From Rubellicoccus peritrichatus (GTDB lineage Bacteria; Verrucomicrobiota; Verrucomicrobiia; Opitutales; Cerasicoccaceae), in contig NZ_CP136920.1 in assembly GCF_033100135.1 (NCBI RefSeq), positions 5,017,001 through 5,081,000 of the forward strand: a DNA stretch of 64,000 nucleotides, given 5' to 3'. The translations under genes were made by a program, and so were the position numbers. The notes below the pieces were generated by a model. That model was not told the origin of the DNA. It saw only the letters and a program-made list of their open reading frames with translations, and made no database searches. Numbering within the stretch: position 1 is the first letter of the stretch; every line of letters starts with the position of its first letter. This document shows, one piece after another, positions 18,639-29,580 of this stretch.

Positions 18639-19673
18639 TTAGTTTATTTTTATAACTGCACCTGAAGATGTATTATACTTACCACCGACAATTGCGCAAA
18701 AAAGATATTCAGGTTTTCCGTCTTTTGTCAGTAATTGCGGACGTTCCAGACGCCCCTCGCGGTCAAGGCCATTTGGAGGTTCCGGCAGATAGACCTGAGA
18801 GTTGAGATAACCTATCTTGGGTTCGCCCCAACTGATGCCATCCTGGGATTCAAATATGAGTCCGTACTCGTGGTTAAAGAAGCCCATGTCGCGCATGAGC
18901 ATCCGATAACGCCCATCCTGATACCAAACGTAGGCATCTTCAGATTCTGCACCAGCCAGGCGCTGGCGCAAATTGATGATTGGATTGTGACCATGTTTGG
19001 CGTAGGGGCCCGATGGACAAGCTGCCATGGCCATGCCATACTGGCGGTTTGTCCGGAAGCCAGTCTCTGAAGTGCCAGGCCGCAGACCTTTGACATTCAC
19101 GTCATAATCCCAGTCAGCACGATTGAAACCTTTGTAGTAGAGGCGAAAAAAACCATCAGGAGACTGAACGAAAGCTGGATTCGAGGTAATCGCACTATCC
19201 CAGTCAGTTTCAGGGTTTACACCCGCTGGAATGATTGGGTTGGGCATTCGTTCCCATGGTCCATAGAGTGAGCTCGAAACGGCAACCCCAACCCGCTTGC
19301 TGGTGACGAGACCGTCTGAATTACCCATGTAGAACAAATAGTAAAGATCATCCACCTTGTGGATTGTGGGATTGTGGATAGTAACACTATCCCAAAAATC
19401 GCCTCCACGGCCTTTCAAAGCAGTATCAAGAATCTCATAGGGTCCCTCAGGTTTTGCGGCGACTGCATGCCCAATCTGACTACATGTCAGCCATCCTTTG
19501 TGGGCAGCATCATTGACCCATTTTGAGTAAAAAACGTGAACATTGCCCGCATCATCGTAAATAGGCGAGCAGCACCATACATTATTATCCGGATCTTCAA
19601 GAATTCTTCCCACGCCCTCAAGACTACGTGAAAACTCAGAGTAATGGTTCTCAATTTCAATATCTGCGATCAT
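18639..19673 (-). CDS. Five-bladed beta-propeller glycoside hydrolase (GH43/GH117-like)
   Basis: 344 residues from the ATG at 19673 (an in-frame GTG two codons upstream is less likely). No signal peptide, so cytoplasmic. Repeated propeller signatures are visible: SPIYDDAGNVHVFYSKW, HNPTIHKVDDLYYLFYMG, SNPAFVQSPDGFFRLYYKG and WYQDGRYRMLMRDMG. Family GH43/GH117/GH32-type enzymes share this blade pattern with acidic catalytic residues at blade starts. It is not close enough to the GH117 half of the 6493 gene for me to place it in that family. Context suggests an exo-acting enzyme on galactan oligosaccharides. First gene of a three-gene minus-strand operon. Confidence 0.7.
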   Translation of the reverse strand: MIADIEIENHYSEFSRSLEGVGRILEDPDNNVWCCSPIYDDAGNVHVFYSKWVNDAAHKGWLTCSQIGHAVAAKPEGPYEILDTALKGRGGDFWDSVTIHNPTIHKVDDLYYLFYMGNSDGLVTSKRVGVAVSSSLYGPWERMPNPIIPAGVNPETDWDSAITSNPAFVQSPDGFFRLYYKGFNRADWDYDVNVKGLRPGTSETGFRTNRQYGMAMAACPSGPYAKHGHNPIINLRQRLAGAESEDAYVWYQDGRYRMLMRDMGFFNHEYGLIFESQDGISWGEPKIGYLNSQVYLPEPPNGLDREGRLERPQLLTKDGKPEYLFCAIVGGKYNTSSGAVIKIN

Positions 19674-19712
19674 ATACACTTAAACTGGCTATAACTAGGG
19701 CCATAGGGTATT

Positions 19713-19802
19713 TTAAATCATCACTTTACTCGTGTATATTCTAAAGATCAAGAACGAAATGCCGAAAATGACGAGGATTATTACTAAAAAAGAGATTTTC
19801 AT
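19713..19802 (-). CDS. Possible 29-residue membrane peptide
   Basis: A short minus-strand frame, ATG at 19802 to TAA at 19713, encodes MKISFLVIILVIFGISFLIF followed by RIYTSKVMI: one strongly hydrophobic segment with a basic end. It sits 39 bases before the propeller glycosidase gene in the same direction. No clear ribosome site is visible, and a chance AT-rich frame cannot be excluded. Confidence 0.25.
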   Translation of the reverse strand: MKISFLVIILVIFGISFLIFRIYTSKVMI

Positions 19803-20035
19803 GACATTTTATAAAACAAACCCACAGCGAGGTGATATTCCTCTAAGATCCACTAAATAAGGGAATATAGTCCGACAAGATAACTCAGACTATAAACAAG
19901 ACCCCTTCTAACCGTCTATTTTCACCTCTTTATATGCATGCCTCAATCATCTTGAAAACAATTCTTGCCTACATTACATTACACATGTTTAGTAACATCC
20001 CCTATCCCTCAGACAGACCGAATATCGTCTACCGA

Positions 20036-23000
20036 ATGAGAAACTCCATTGCCCTTATCCTCTTCAGTGCGGCTGCACAAATCGCAGCCGGCCAACAAGA
20101 AGTCACGAGTCTAACGCTGATCAATGCAGACACTGATCTTCCGATTGCGGCCCATAGCCCGCTATTGGATGGTGCTTCACTTGATCTAAACACGCTACCA
20201 ACGCGCAACCTGAACATTCAGGCCAACACTTCCCCAACCGCTGTTGGAAGTGTCAGATTTGGCTATGACGGAAATGCCAACTACCGCACGGAGAGCACAG
20301 CACCCTATGCCTTCGAAGGAGACAACGCAGGCAACTACGAGCCCTGGACACCAACTGTTGGCAGTCATTCGGTAACAGCCACCCCTTACACTGCGGCAAA
20401 TGGTGGCGGCTCAGCCGGAGCACCGCTGACCATTAATTTCACGGTCACTGACTCTAATACTGGCGGCGGTGAGAATCCTAGCGGTTCAGGCGCGTGGATT
20501 GAAAGCGGCGGCATGGTAGTCATCGAACCAGAAAGTGGCGATCTGGTTTCAGACTGGGTCGCACGTCCAAGTACTTTTACAACTGACCCAACGATGGCTG
20601 GAAGCCTTGGAGATGGATGGCTGGAGTGGACCGGAGCACAATATTTTGGAAACACACAGACTGAAGCACAAGTAAACGGTATCATCACCTATAACTTCGA
20701 GATCGAGACTGAAGGTGACTATATTTTTGTCTGGCGGACAAAACAATACAACGAAGGAACCTTCGACTCTGGCAATGATAACTATGTTCGATTCAACACA
20801 GGCACTGCCGTTAGCGGTTATCAAGATTTCGGAAATTTCACAAAGGTCTGGGTACAAAGCAAAGATGCCTGGTCATGGACAACAACCTTTGAACCAGTCC
20901 ACGGCGTGTTCTATGGAAATGGACAAGCCCGACGGCACTATACACCAGGAACTCATAGCATACAAATCGCAGCACGCTCTCCTGGACATTCGATCGACCG
21001 AATCGTGCTTTACCACACCAGTGTCACGTTCAATCAAAACAATTTTGAAAGCGCCCCGGAATCAGAACGCAGTGGAGGCAGCACCTCATCTCTGATATTT
21101 GATGCGACCGAAGACTTTCCAACAATCAATGGCGGCGAAGTTCCTTATTATATTGATAATACATATGACGCCCTTGCAATCGATGCGGCCAACACCTCGT
21201 ATCGTGATAAATTCGCTCGGGCGCAACTCACCTTCAATGGAACATCAGACGACTATGATGTCACAATAACCACACTTACAGAAGAAGACGGCGAGTGCAC
21301 TTACCGCCTTCTAGTTGATGGAGCCATTGTCGGCACATACCAAAATCCACGTGTAGGCAATGCTGGTGATCTTCAGCCACACACCCACACATGGAGCAGC
21401 GTTACAATCAACAATGGTGTAACCGTCGCAATCGAGTCCAACACAGATTCAAATGACCTGATTCTCGAGGGTGGTGTCGGTCCTGAGTTCGCGTGGGCAC
21501 GCGGACGCTGGCAACAAATCGAACTAGTCGCTTCGGTAGAACCACCACCGCCTTCAGCAGCTGAAAACACCCCCTCAGCTGGAGTGTATGGAGAGACTGA
21601 CAATAGTAGTAATTACAAAAAATGGCACCGCGTAACCGTGGCTTTTGAAGGTCCAAGCACCAGTGAGGATGCGACAACAAATCCATTTACCGACTACCGC
21701 TTAAACGTAACTTTCACCCATCCAGTAAGTGGAAAGAGCTATCTCGTTCCTGGCTATTATGCCGCAGATGGTAATGCCGGTGAAAGCGGTGCGAATTCAG
21801 GCAATATCTGGCGGGCTCACTTTTCACCTGACGAAATCGGCACTTGGAATTACAGCGCTTCATTCCGAACCGGCAGCAATATTGCCATTAATAGTGATGC
21901 TGCAGCGGGCAGCAGTACATCTTTTGATGGCGCGTCTGGTTCATTCAATGTTGTAGCATCAGATAAGACTGGCCTTGATCTTCGTGGCAAAGGTCGCCTT
22001 GAGTATGATGACACCCGTTACCTCAAATTCGCAGAGACAGGCGATCCATTCCTAAAAGTCGGAGCCGATGCACCAGAAAACTTCCTAGCCTACAGTGATT
22101 TTGACAATACCTATAATCATGGTGGCGCAAACTACATAAAAAGCTGGGCGCCACACGTGCAGGACTGGAACACGGGTGACCCGGCATGGAAGAGTGGCAA
22201 AGGTAAAGGCATCATCGGAGCTATCAACTACCTGGCATCCGAAGGACAGAATGTTTTCTCTTTTCTCACTTACAATGCCGGTGGTGACAGTAAAGATGTC
22301 TGGCCTTACATATCTCATACCGACCCATTTCGATTTGACTGTTCAAAACTCGATCAGTGGGAAATCATTTTCACACATGGAGATCGCATGGGCATGTATC
22401 TCCACTTCAAAACTCAGGAAACAGAAAACGATGACCTGAGCGGACCAGGCAGCGCCTTTGCACTGGATGATGGCAATCTCGGAAACGAACGCAAACTCTA
22501 CTATCGCGAACTCATCGCCCGCTTTGGACATCACCTTGCACTGAACTGGAATCTTGGTGAAGAGAACACACAGACCACTGCTCAACAACGCGACATGGCT
22601 CAGTTCTTTTATGACAACGATCCATATGGCCACAACATCGTGCTCCACACCTACCCTGGTGAGCAAGAATTGCGCTACCGAAACCTTCTCGGGACTGGCT
22701 CGAAGCTCACTGGTGCCTCCGTCCAGATAAACTACAACCAAGTCCACCAGGAGACCCTTCAATGGATCGACGAATCTACAGCAGCTGGAAAGCCATGGGT
22801 GGTAGCCAACGACGAGCAAGGTCCGGCAAATTACGCAAACCCACCAGACGATGGCTATCCGGGCTATGCCGGAGGGACGACACCAAGCCAGAAACAGATG
22901 CGCGCTTTTTCTCTATGGGGCAACCTCATGGCTGGTGGTGCCGGAATCGAACTCTATGCAGGGTATCTGGTCCCAGAGAGTGACCTGACTCTACAAGACT

Positions 23001-25156
23001 TTCGCAGTCGCGATCGCATGTGGGACTACAATCGCCATGCGCTGAATTTCTTTGAAATGTATCTGCCTTTCGCTGAAATGGACAATGCCAACGACCTCAT
23101 AGGCAACACAAGCGATGACAACAGTAAATACTGTTTCGCCAAGGAAGGTGAAGTCTATGCCATCTACCTCCCTAATGGAGGCAGCACAAACCTCAATTTG
23201 AGCGCAGCCAGTGGCGATTTCAATGTGTATTGGTATGATCCACGCGATGGGGGCGACTTACAAACGGGCAGTGTCGCATCGGTCAGCGGTGGCAACAACG
23301 TATCCCTTGGTACTGCTCCTTCGGACACAACTGAAGATTGGGCAATTCTTGTTAAACGTAGCAAACAAGTCGCCTATATCCACGGTGATGTTTCACAGGA
23401 TGGCACTGTTCCATCCGGTGCAGCCGCACCTTACGATCAAATGCTGTTGACAGACAGCGGCTCAACTGGGCTTTCACAATTCAAGACAATGGTCGAAGCC
23501 GAAGGTTATTCCATCGACCAATTCTACGACCAAACCACAACACTGGATGCATCATTTCTGGATAACTACGATGTCGTCATATTCGGACTTCATCAAAAGA
23601 TTTGGTCTAGTGCAGAGAAAACAGCACTGAATGACTGGCTTCAAGCTGGCGGTGGCATGCTGATCTATAGTGACTCAGCTGCTGGTGGCAAATTTGATGT
23701 CGTGGGAGCACAGAACACAACTGGTCAGACTGTTGTTAATAATCTCATAAGCAGTTACGGAATGGAAGTAACTGTCGACCAGGCAAATGGCATCAAAGCG
23801 TATCGCGCTGGCCCAAGCGCAAGCCATGGTATCGTTCAGGGGCGTCCTATTCTGGAAGGTGAAGGTGTCTCACCAATCGCTGTTGATCCAACCGGATCTG
23901 CCACGGTTCTCATTCCGTATATCAACAACTCCGATTATAAAGTCAGTGGCGATCCCAATGTCCCTCATCAACAGAATCTCACCATATCAAATCCTGACTT
24001 TGCTGCACTTGCCCTTAGGCCCGTGGGCAGTGGTAACATCATCGCTATGTTTGACCGTCAGCCAATGTGGAACAACGGCCCTGGCTCTGACATTGAAGAA
24101 CGGGACAATGAGGAAATCCTTAGGCGTATAGTTCGCTTTCTTGCAGGCGATTTAATCAACCTTGGGCTTCCCTTTGTTGAAGACTTCGAAAGCCATATCA
24201 ACGGTCAAGCCGTAGCAGAGAACAATGGTTGGCAAAAGACAGGCACTGGAACAGCTGATGTCCAAAACATCGTGACGAACGGCGGCAATCTTGCACTCGA
24301 ACTTAAAGGTGAGGTAGATGTGCAACGTGAGCTCTCCACCAGTCAGAATCTTATTTGGTGCGACATGAACATTCGTCCTGCAGCCAATCCAGTTGGCCTG
24401 GAACCAGATGTCCCAGCCGGTTCCTCAGTAGCAATGTTCTTTGATGAATCCGGGTATCTAAATTTGAGAAACGGCGCTTCATGGATAATCCCCGCAGGCC
24501 TGAACAGTATCAATCTAAGTGAATGGCAACGCATCTCAATTGAGCTGAACTATTCAACTCAGCAATACTCCGTCTGGCTGAATGATGTGCGTATTGCTCA
24601 AAACTACAGTTTCGCCAACAGCGATAGCAGTTTTTCTGGTATCCAGTTTGTGCACACACTGGATACCTCAACCTATCTGGATAATATCAGTGCCGATACC
24701 ATTGAGCCAAACGATTTGGATAATGATGGTGACGGGCTATCCAACAGCTGGGAAATTGCCAAAGGTTTGGACCCCGACGACAACGGCTCTAGTAACCCAA
24801 GCAACGGTCCTAGCGGGAACCCTGATGGAGATACTTTTGATAACTTGACGGAGTTTGCTCTCGATCTTGATCCATTTGGCAACGACTCACATCGTGGCCC
24901 AAAGCCTCAAGTTGAGGAAGTAAGCGATGTATCCTACGTCGGCATAGTCTATCGTGAAAACACAATGACGGATCGCATTGTCTATACCATAGAATCGTCA
25001 TCAGACCTGTCTCAAACACCGTGGACAAATGTAGTCGGTGAAAAAATCGTATTGGATCCTGACCCCGATTCGGATGGCAGCAGTCGCCTCGTACAAGTCC
25101 GGACTCCAATGACTACCGACACAGTATTCCTCCGACTGAGAACCGAACTTCCTTAA
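20036..25156 (+). CDS. Large mosaic secreted protein: CBM-like domains, DUF5060, TIM barrel, ThuA-like domain
   Basis: The frame is open from 19934, but the ATG at 20036 begins a good signal peptide ([19 protein letters not shown]), giving 1706 residues. Order: an Ig-like region (about 20-150), two carbohydrate-binding-like beta-sandwiches (160-345 and 355-505; [11 protein letters not shown]-type end and a [10 protein letters not shown] module), a DUF5060 domain (about 515-640), a TIM-barrel glycosidase-like core (645-1000; [16 protein letters not shown]), a PF12904-like beta-domain (1015-1110; YAIYLPNGG), a ThuA/DUF4350-like alpha/beta domain (1112-1375), a LamG-like sandwich (1377-1555), and a thrombospondin type-3 calcium repeat [14 protein letters not shown] (about 1560-1612). 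Likely a polysaccharide-active enzyme held at the cell surface or secreted. Substrate unknown; agar-type galactan by context. Confidence 0.75.
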   Translation: MRNSIALILFSAAAQIAAGQQEVTSLTLINADTDLPIAAHSPLLDGASLDLNTLPTRNLNIQANTSPTAVGSVRFGYDGNANYRTESTAPYAFEGDNAGNYEPWTPTVGSHSVTATPYTAANGGGSAGAPLTINFTVTDSNTGGGENPSGSGAWIESGGMVVIEPESGDLVSDWVARPSTFTTDPTMAGSLGDGWLEWTGAQYFGNTQTEAQVNGIITYNFEIETEGDYIFVWRTKQYNEGTFDSGNDNYVRFNTGTAVSGYQDFGNFTKVWVQSKDAWSWTTTFEPVHGVFYGNGQARRHYTPGTHSIQIAARSPGHSIDRIVLYHTSVTFNQNNFESAPESERSGGSTSSLIFDATEDFPTINGGEVPYYIDNTYDALAIDAANTSYRDKFARAQLTFNGTSDDYDVTITTLTEEDGECTYRLLVDGAIVGTYQNPRVGNAGDLQPHTHTWSSVTINNGVTVAIESNTDSNDLILEGGVGPEFAWARGRWQQIELVASVEPPPPSAAENTPSAGVYGETDNSSNYKKWHRVTVAFEGPSTSEDATTNPFTDYRLNVTFTHPVSGKSYLVPGYYAADGNAGESGANSGNIWRAHFSPDEIGTWNYSASFRTGSNIAINSDAAAGSSTSFDGASGSFNVVASDKTGLDLRGKGRLEYDDTRYLKFAETGDPFLKVGADAPENFLAYSDFDNTYNHGGANYIKSWAPHVQDWNTGDPAWKSGKGKGIIGAINYLASEGQNVFSFLTYNAGGDSKDVWPYISHTDPFRFDCSKLDQWEIIFTHGDRMGMYLHFKTQETENDDLSGPGSAFALDDGNLGNERKLYYRELIARFGHHLALNWNLGEENTQTTAQQRDMAQFFYDNDPYGHNIVLHTYPGEQELRYRNLLGTGSKLTGASVQINYNQVHQETLQWIDESTAAGKPWVVANDEQGPANYANPPDDGYPGYAGGTTPSQKQMRAFSLWGNLMAGGAGIELYAGYLVPESDLTLQDFRSRDRMWDYNRHALNFFEMYLPFAEMDNANDLIGNTSDDNSKYCFAKEGEVYAIYLPNGGSTNLNLSAASGDFNVYWYDPRDGGDLQTGSVASVSGGNNVSLGTAPSDTTEDWAILVKRSKQVAYIHGDVSQDGTVPSGAAAPYDQMLLTDSGSTGLSQFKTMVEAEGYSIDQFYDQTTTLDASFLDNYDVVIFGLHQKIWSSAEKTALNDWLQAGGGMLIYSDSAAGGKFDVVGAQNTTGQTVVNNLISSYGMEVTVDQANGIKAYRAGPSASHGIVQGRPILEGEGVSPIAVDPTGSATVLIPYINNSDYKVSGDPNVPHQQNLTISNPDFAALALRPVGSGNIIAMFDRQPMWNNGPGSDIEERDNEEILRRIVRFLAGDLINLGLPFVEDFESHINGQAVAENNGWQKTGTGTADVQNIVTNGGNLALELKGEVDVQRELSTSQNLIWCDMNIRPAANPVGLEPDVPAGSSVAMFFDESGYLNLRNGASWIIPAGLNSINLSEWQRISIELNYSTQQYSVWLNDVRIAQNYSFANSDSSFSGIQFVHTLDTSTYLDNISADTIEPNDLDNDGDGLSNSWEIAKGLDPDDNGSSNPSNGPSGNPDGDTFDNLTEFALDLDPFGNDSHRGPKPQVEEVSDVSYVGIVYRENTMTDRIVYTIESSSDLSQTPWTNVVGEKIVLDPDPDSDGSSRLVQVRTPMTTDTVFLRLRTELP

Positions 25157-25180
25157 TTTAGACAATTTAAATAATTGAAC

Positions 25181-25978
25181 ATGAAACATTTGAAATCATT
25201 TATCGCGATTACTCCCCTACTTGCCCTGATCAGCACAAGCAACGGAGCAACTGACGACTTTACATCTTACGCAAACGGAACAGCGCTTTCCCCATCCAAT
25301 GGCTGGAGTGCAAAGTGGGACAGCACTAACGCAACCCAGCAAGACCTCTACACAGTAACAGATGGGGTATTAACTTTGGATACTTCGGTCGCCTGGCGAA
25401 ATTACCACGCATTAAATCAAAGTGGGATCACCATGAGCACCGATAAAACCGCAATCCTGTCTGCTGAATTCCGTTATCATCACACCAGTGGCGGCAACAT
25501 TACTACCAATTTCAACCAAAGTGCATTTGGATTAATGATCAGCGACGATGCCAACTGGTATAGTGGAAAAAACGCTTACTTGGCCATGTCCAATCGTGGC
25601 GGTGCGATTGGAAATCCACTGCCAATTGCTCCATGGATTGAAGGTTGGCAAACGCATACATCATTGGGAGTTGATACGACTGCCGGCGGTACGAGTGAAT
25701 GGATTCGTATCGAATGGAAACTCACTGATAATGGAACAGAGATTGAGGCTGTTGGTGACATTTATAATGCCACCACAGGAGCACTGCTCTACACGACAAC
25801 AACTTACACAACAGGAATAGCATCGGGGTCTACAATCTATGGTGGATTCAGCACAGCCTGGAACGGTATTGGAGATGTGCCAATTGAGAGCTTTTCCAAA
25901 TTTGATGCCATCAACATAGACAACTTCTCTTTCGCACTGGATTCAGTACCAGCAGGGTCAATGATTATTATAAATTGA
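25181..25978 (+). CDS. Secreted LamG/concanavalin-like protein
   Basis: 265 residues from the ATG at 25181 (the TTG two codons earlier is less likely). Signal peptide 1-23 (ALISTSNGA). The remainder is a beta-sandwich similar to lectin-like domains (LSAEFRYHHTS, WIRIEWKLTDNG, IDNFSFALDS) seen in verrucomicrobial secreted proteins. No PEP-CTERM tail: it ends ...VPAGSMIIIN, which looks like the first residues of a sorting region without its PEP motif, membrane helix and basic end. It follows the mosaic gene by 24 bases and is probably co-transcribed. Function unknown; a carbohydrate-binding role is possible. Confidence 0.65.
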   Translation: MKHLKSFIAITPLLALISTSNGATDDFTSYANGTALSPSNGWSAKWDSTNATQQDLYTVTDGVLTLDTSVAWRNYHALNQSGITMSTDKTAILSAEFRYHHTSGGNITTNFNQSAFGLMISDDANWYSGKNAYLAMSNRGGAIGNPLPIAPWIEGWQTHTSLGVDTTAGGTSEWIRIEWKLTDNGTEIEAVGDIYNATTGALLYTTTTYTTGIASGSTIYGGFSTAWNGIGDVPIESFSKFDAINIDNFSFALDSVPAGSMIIIN

Positions 25979-26065
25979 GAACACTATTTTAACACCTAGA
26001 ACACTACTACCACGAAACACTCTACTTCCTATCGCCCCTAAAATTCATATTTTGTCATATTAGAC

Positions 26066-28486
26066 ATGATTCGTCACCTAGACCAATCGAAGGATAAGCC
26101 CCTACGAATCGCAATTGTCGTAGACCCCAGGTGGGCCTACGGCCGACGTGTGATACGTGGAGCCATACAATATCTCAAAGAGAAACCGGACAACATCCAC
26201 TTGGACCTATTCAGTGGGCAACCGTTTTCTAAAACATCGCAATTGAGTGAATATGATGGGATACTTGAAGGCAGCTCAGATGCCCTGCTTGAGCATCTAC
26301 CTGAAAATTGTCCTTCGGTTTCGATTGATGCAATTGGTAGACAAAGTCGCAGTTGCTCAATTCCCATTGACCACCGGGGAATGGGAACAATCGCTGCTGA
26401 CACACTCCATAGCAGAGGTGTCGTCAGCTATGCATATTTTGATGGTGGCAGGAACTTGTCCGCTGAGTCTGATACGCGAAGCACATTGCGCCGTGAAGGT
26501 TTCAAAAAACGACTGCAAGAACTTGGAATAGAGTTGTCATCACCAAATTTCCAAACGCATTCACACAATACATTCAACGATCTCCTGAAATGGCTGCAGG
26601 ACTTACCCAAGCCCACTGGTATTTTTGCATACAGTGATTCGGCATCCCTGGAATTGGCCGAGGCATGCAGAATGCTTGACCTGTTGATTCCTCGTGAGGT
26701 TGCAATCATTGGTGCAGGTAATGACACCATACTATGCTCTCTCCTCCACCCTGCATTATCCAGTGTTGATACACAAACTGAGACAATAACCTATCAGGCA
26801 ATGCACACGCTTATTGGTTTGATTAGGGGCGACTCAGCTACTTTGTCCAACACAACCCCACCGCAGCCACAAGCCGTCCTACGTGAATCAACCGGCCAAA
26901 GCTCTACTCCTAACAAAACCGTCAGTAAAGCTCTCGATATAATCTATAGTGACGAAGATAGAGCTGAGCGCACAACAGCACAAGATATCGCATTAGCAAC
27001 AGGTGTTAGTCTGCGCAGCCTGCAAAGACTGTTTAAGCAGCATCTCGAAACGACTGTTCAGCAAGCCCTGCTGGATGCCCGAATCGAGCGATTCAAATAC
27101 TATTTGCGCACTACTGACTTGCCCATTGAAGAACTAAGCACTCGCTTGCATATCGATTGTTCCAGCCTTCGCAAGAGCTTCACCCGCATCACAGGCCATA
27201 GCCCAGGTCATTACCGCAGTCTCTTCAAAAAAGGTGCCGCACATAATCACCGAAAAATCAACGGAGCAATCAATCCCAAGGTACTCACCATAGGATTTCT
27301 ATCACCACTGAGCGGCCAGGCTGATCTCGATGCACTTCGTGGTGCTGAAGAGTATGCCCGCCAGCACCGTGATATTCGACTGGCATTGCGCGCATTCTGG
27401 AATTATCCAACCGATGCCTCATCGACATACAGTTCGGATGGTGAATCAGCATCATTGGAAAACTATGACGCTTTTATCGTAACAACCGAAGTACAGCTGC
27501 CTGCAAAGCTTATTGGCAAAAAACCAATTATTTATCTGGATCATACAAGAAGGCATTCCCTGGCCTGGTCCATAGGGATCGACAATTGGGATATCGGAGC
27601 GCTGGCAGCACAGCATTTTCTATCAAAAGGATACAGGCATTTTGCTTTCTGCGATTACCCTCGCTACAATGTAGAAACTGATCATACTCTAATTGATTAT
27701 CGCTTTAGCGGGCGCTTCGCCGGGTTTCAAGATACTCTTACCAAAGCAGGTGTTCCTATTCATGAAATCAGGCGTGGCTATAACTCAGAAGATGAACCAT
27801 TACTCGTCTGGTTAAAGAATCTACCCAGAAAAACTGCATTATTCACATTCAACGATGCATTGGCGGTACGTGTGGCAAGACTATGCGCCCAAGCCAACCT
27901 CGAAATCCCAAATGATATTGCACTACTTGGGGTGGATAATGATGAATCGCTCTGCCCCTTCGTACCACCTGGCTTAAGTAGTGTTGATATTGGTTTTGAT
28001 CGTCTTGGTCACATGGCCATTAAAAATCTAATCAACATACTGAAGAACCCAAATTCAGCTTCGGCACTTACCTTTTCGCAACAAGCATGCTCTGTCGTCG
28101 AACGCAGCTCAACCCAAGGTCTGGCGACCGATGATCCGGCTCTAAATGCTGCTTCAAGATTTATCACGCATCATATTGCCGAACCATTGAACGTGAACGA
28201 AATTGTATCTGTCAGCGATGTCAGTCGTCGCACATTGGAAACACGGTTCACTAAAGTCACAGGACATACCATCCACGAACACCTACAGCAGAAACGCCTT
28301 GAAGCTGCCACTAACTTGCTGACCCGCACAGCGGATTCCGTTGATCACATAGCCGAATCATGCGGTTTCAAGCATACACGACACTTTTGTCAGCGCTTCA
28401 AGCAATCGACAGGACAAACACCACTTGCTTTCCGCAAATCTCGTGGTCGCCCTCTACTTCAAAAGCTTTCCCCGGAATGCCTTTGA
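26066..28486 (+). CDS. Duplicated XylR-like regulator: two LacI-type sensor + AraC units in one chain
   Basis: 806 residues in the order sensor-HTH-sensor-HTH. Unit 1: periplasmic-binding-protein-like sensor (about 10-275; RIAIVVDPRWAYGRRVIRGA, IFAYSDSASLELAEACR) then an AraC domain (about 290-395; IALATGVSLRSLQRLFKQ). Unit 2: sensor (about 405-670; LTIGFLSPLSGQADLDALRG, LFTFNDALAVRVARLC, LLGVDNDESLC) then a second AraC domain (about 690-790; VSDVSRRTLETRFTKVTG). Each unit is the size of an ordinary XylR-type regulator (about 390 residues), so this looks like a fused tandem duplication that has diverged. Known XylR regulators bind a sugar in the sensor and DNA through AraC domains. Here one chain could contact two half-sites. 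Three AACACT copies (25980, 26000, 26016) lie just upstream and may be a self-control site. Confidence 0.85.
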   Translation: MIRHLDQSKDKPLRIAIVVDPRWAYGRRVIRGAIQYLKEKPDNIHLDLFSGQPFSKTSQLSEYDGILEGSSDALLEHLPENCPSVSIDAIGRQSRSCSIPIDHRGMGTIAADTLHSRGVVSYAYFDGGRNLSAESDTRSTLRREGFKKRLQELGIELSSPNFQTHSHNTFNDLLKWLQDLPKPTGIFAYSDSASLELAEACRMLDLLIPREVAIIGAGNDTILCSLLHPALSSVDTQTETITYQAMHTLIGLIRGDSATLSNTTPPQPQAVLRESTGQSSTPNKTVSKALDIIYSDEDRAERTTAQDIALATGVSLRSLQRLFKQHLETTVQQALLDARIERFKYYLRTTDLPIEELSTRLHIDCSSLRKSFTRITGHSPGHYRSLFKKGAAHNHRKINGAINPKVLTIGFLSPLSGQADLDALRGAEEYARQHRDIRLALRAFWNYPTDASSTYSSDGESASLENYDAFIVTTEVQLPAKLIGKKPIIYLDHTRRHSLAWSIGIDNWDIGALAAQHFLSKGYRHFAFCDYPRYNVETDHTLIDYRFSGRFAGFQDTLTKAGVPIHEIRRGYNSEDEPLLVWLKNLPRKTALFTFNDALAVRVARLCAQANLEIPNDIALLGVDNDESLCPFVPPGLSSVDIGFDRLGHMAIKNLINILKNPNSASALTFSQQACSVVERSSTQGLATDDPALNAASRFITHHIAEPLNVNEIVSVSDVSRRTLETRFTKVTGHTIHEHLQQKRLEAATNLLTRTADSVDHIAESCGFKHTRHFCQRFKQSTGQTPLAFRKSRGRPLLQKLSPECL

Positions 28487-28538
28487 GCCACTAAAAGGCA
28501 GTGTTTCACCTAAACCGCAATACTTAGGGCATAAAGAC

Positions 28539-28607
28539 TGCGTTTTTATTGCATAATTATCCGCAATTGGCTCTTTACAAATCCTCTTTACACGCGTAAT
28601 ATACAGC
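28539..28607 (+). promoter_or_regulatory. Conserved promoter module of PEP-CTERM gene 1
   Basis: TTTACA (28574-28579) and TAATAT (28597-28602) are 17 bases apart and form a sigma-70 promoter. A second CTTTACA at 28586 sits inside the spacer, 13 bases after the first. TGCGTTTTTATTGCAT at 28539 lies 34 bases ahead. All elements recur with the same spacings before the second PEP-CTERM gene (29748-29816). Confidence 0.65.
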
Positions 28608-28674
28608 AGAATTCAAAGCATATCTGCTCAAAAAGCTCTAAACAATTCAAACAACCTCGTAAATAATCTTAGAT

Positions 28675-29544
28675 ATGAATAAGAATACCCTATTAATTGC
28701 CACTCTTAGCAGCATACTATGCGCAGCTAGTACTTATGCATATGACATCAACTTCACAACGGCAGAAGGTTATACTGCCGGATCACTAATCGGACAACCA
28801 AGCGGCGGAGGTCCAACATGGACGACAAATGGAGCCGCAGTAGCAACAGTGGACCCAACTGGCAGTGGGACAGCTTCCATTACTGCTTTACCTACCGGAG
28901 TCACACTAGCATACAATAGCAGTGAATCATTTGCTAATTCCGGTGATACCCTCACTTTATCTACAGATTTCGTGATGAATCTGAACGGCGCTAACTATAA
29001 TCCAGACGGAACGAATGTAAGTGGAACCAGTGATAACCAAATCTTTTTAGGTACTGGGGAATTTCTGGGCTCAAATGCAATTCGTACCAATATAATCAAA
29101 CAGAATGACGCCGGTAACTGGAGAATGACTTTCTTTAACGCAGGTGGCGGCGGAGCTGGTGGATTTGCACAATTCTTTTTTATAGAAAGTAACATTGGAA
29201 TAACTGCTGCAGGTGGAGCTGATCTTGTAAGTGACAAACTCAGGCTCACAATTGACTTAACCAGAAATGACACCAACAGCTGGAATGGCAATATCAGTAT
29301 ATACAATGTTGACACAGCCACTGCCATAAACTCGACGGCCTACACAACAACCGTAAACGCTGGTCAACAAGCTGGAACAAACTACTTTGGGACATTCGCT
29401 GGCGTCGGAACTTTTCCAACAAGTATTGACGTGGATAATATCAACCTCACCGTAACTCCCATCCCTGAGCCCGCAACCATTGCCCTGTCCCTGGGAGTTG
29501 CCTGCATAGTTCTCACTGCTGTAAGACGTCGCCGCAGGAGCTAG
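28675..29544 (+). CDS. PEP-CTERM sorted secreted protein
   Basis: 289 residues: signal peptide (1-22, AASTYA), a beta-rich body with low-complexity Gly/Ser/Thr stretches, and a C-terminal PEP-CTERM tail (PIPEPATIALSLGVACI, then VLTAVRRRRRS). This tail is recognised by the exosortase/EpsH system, which is not in the window. The body resembles lectin-like jelly rolls (FGTFAGVGTFPTSIDVDNINLTV). Monocistronic, with its own promoter and a strong terminator. Likely an extracellular-matrix or surface protein. Confidence 0.85.
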   Translation: MNKNTLLIATLSSILCAASTYAYDINFTTAEGYTAGSLIGQPSGGGPTWTTNGAAVATVDPTGSGTASITALPTGVTLAYNSSESFANSGDTLTLSTDFVMNLNGANYNPDGTNVSGTSDNQIFLGTGEFLGSNAIRTNIIKQNDAGNWRMTFFNAGGGGAGGFAQFFFIESNIGITAAGGADLVSDKLRLTIDLTRNDTNSWNGNISIYNVDTATAINSTAYTTTVNAGQQAGTNYFGTFAGVGTFPTSIDVDNINLTVTPIPEPATIALSLGVACIVLTAVRRRRRS

Positions 29545-29580
29545 CTTTTTTAATCTTAAAAAGCTTAAAACAGTTTTCCC

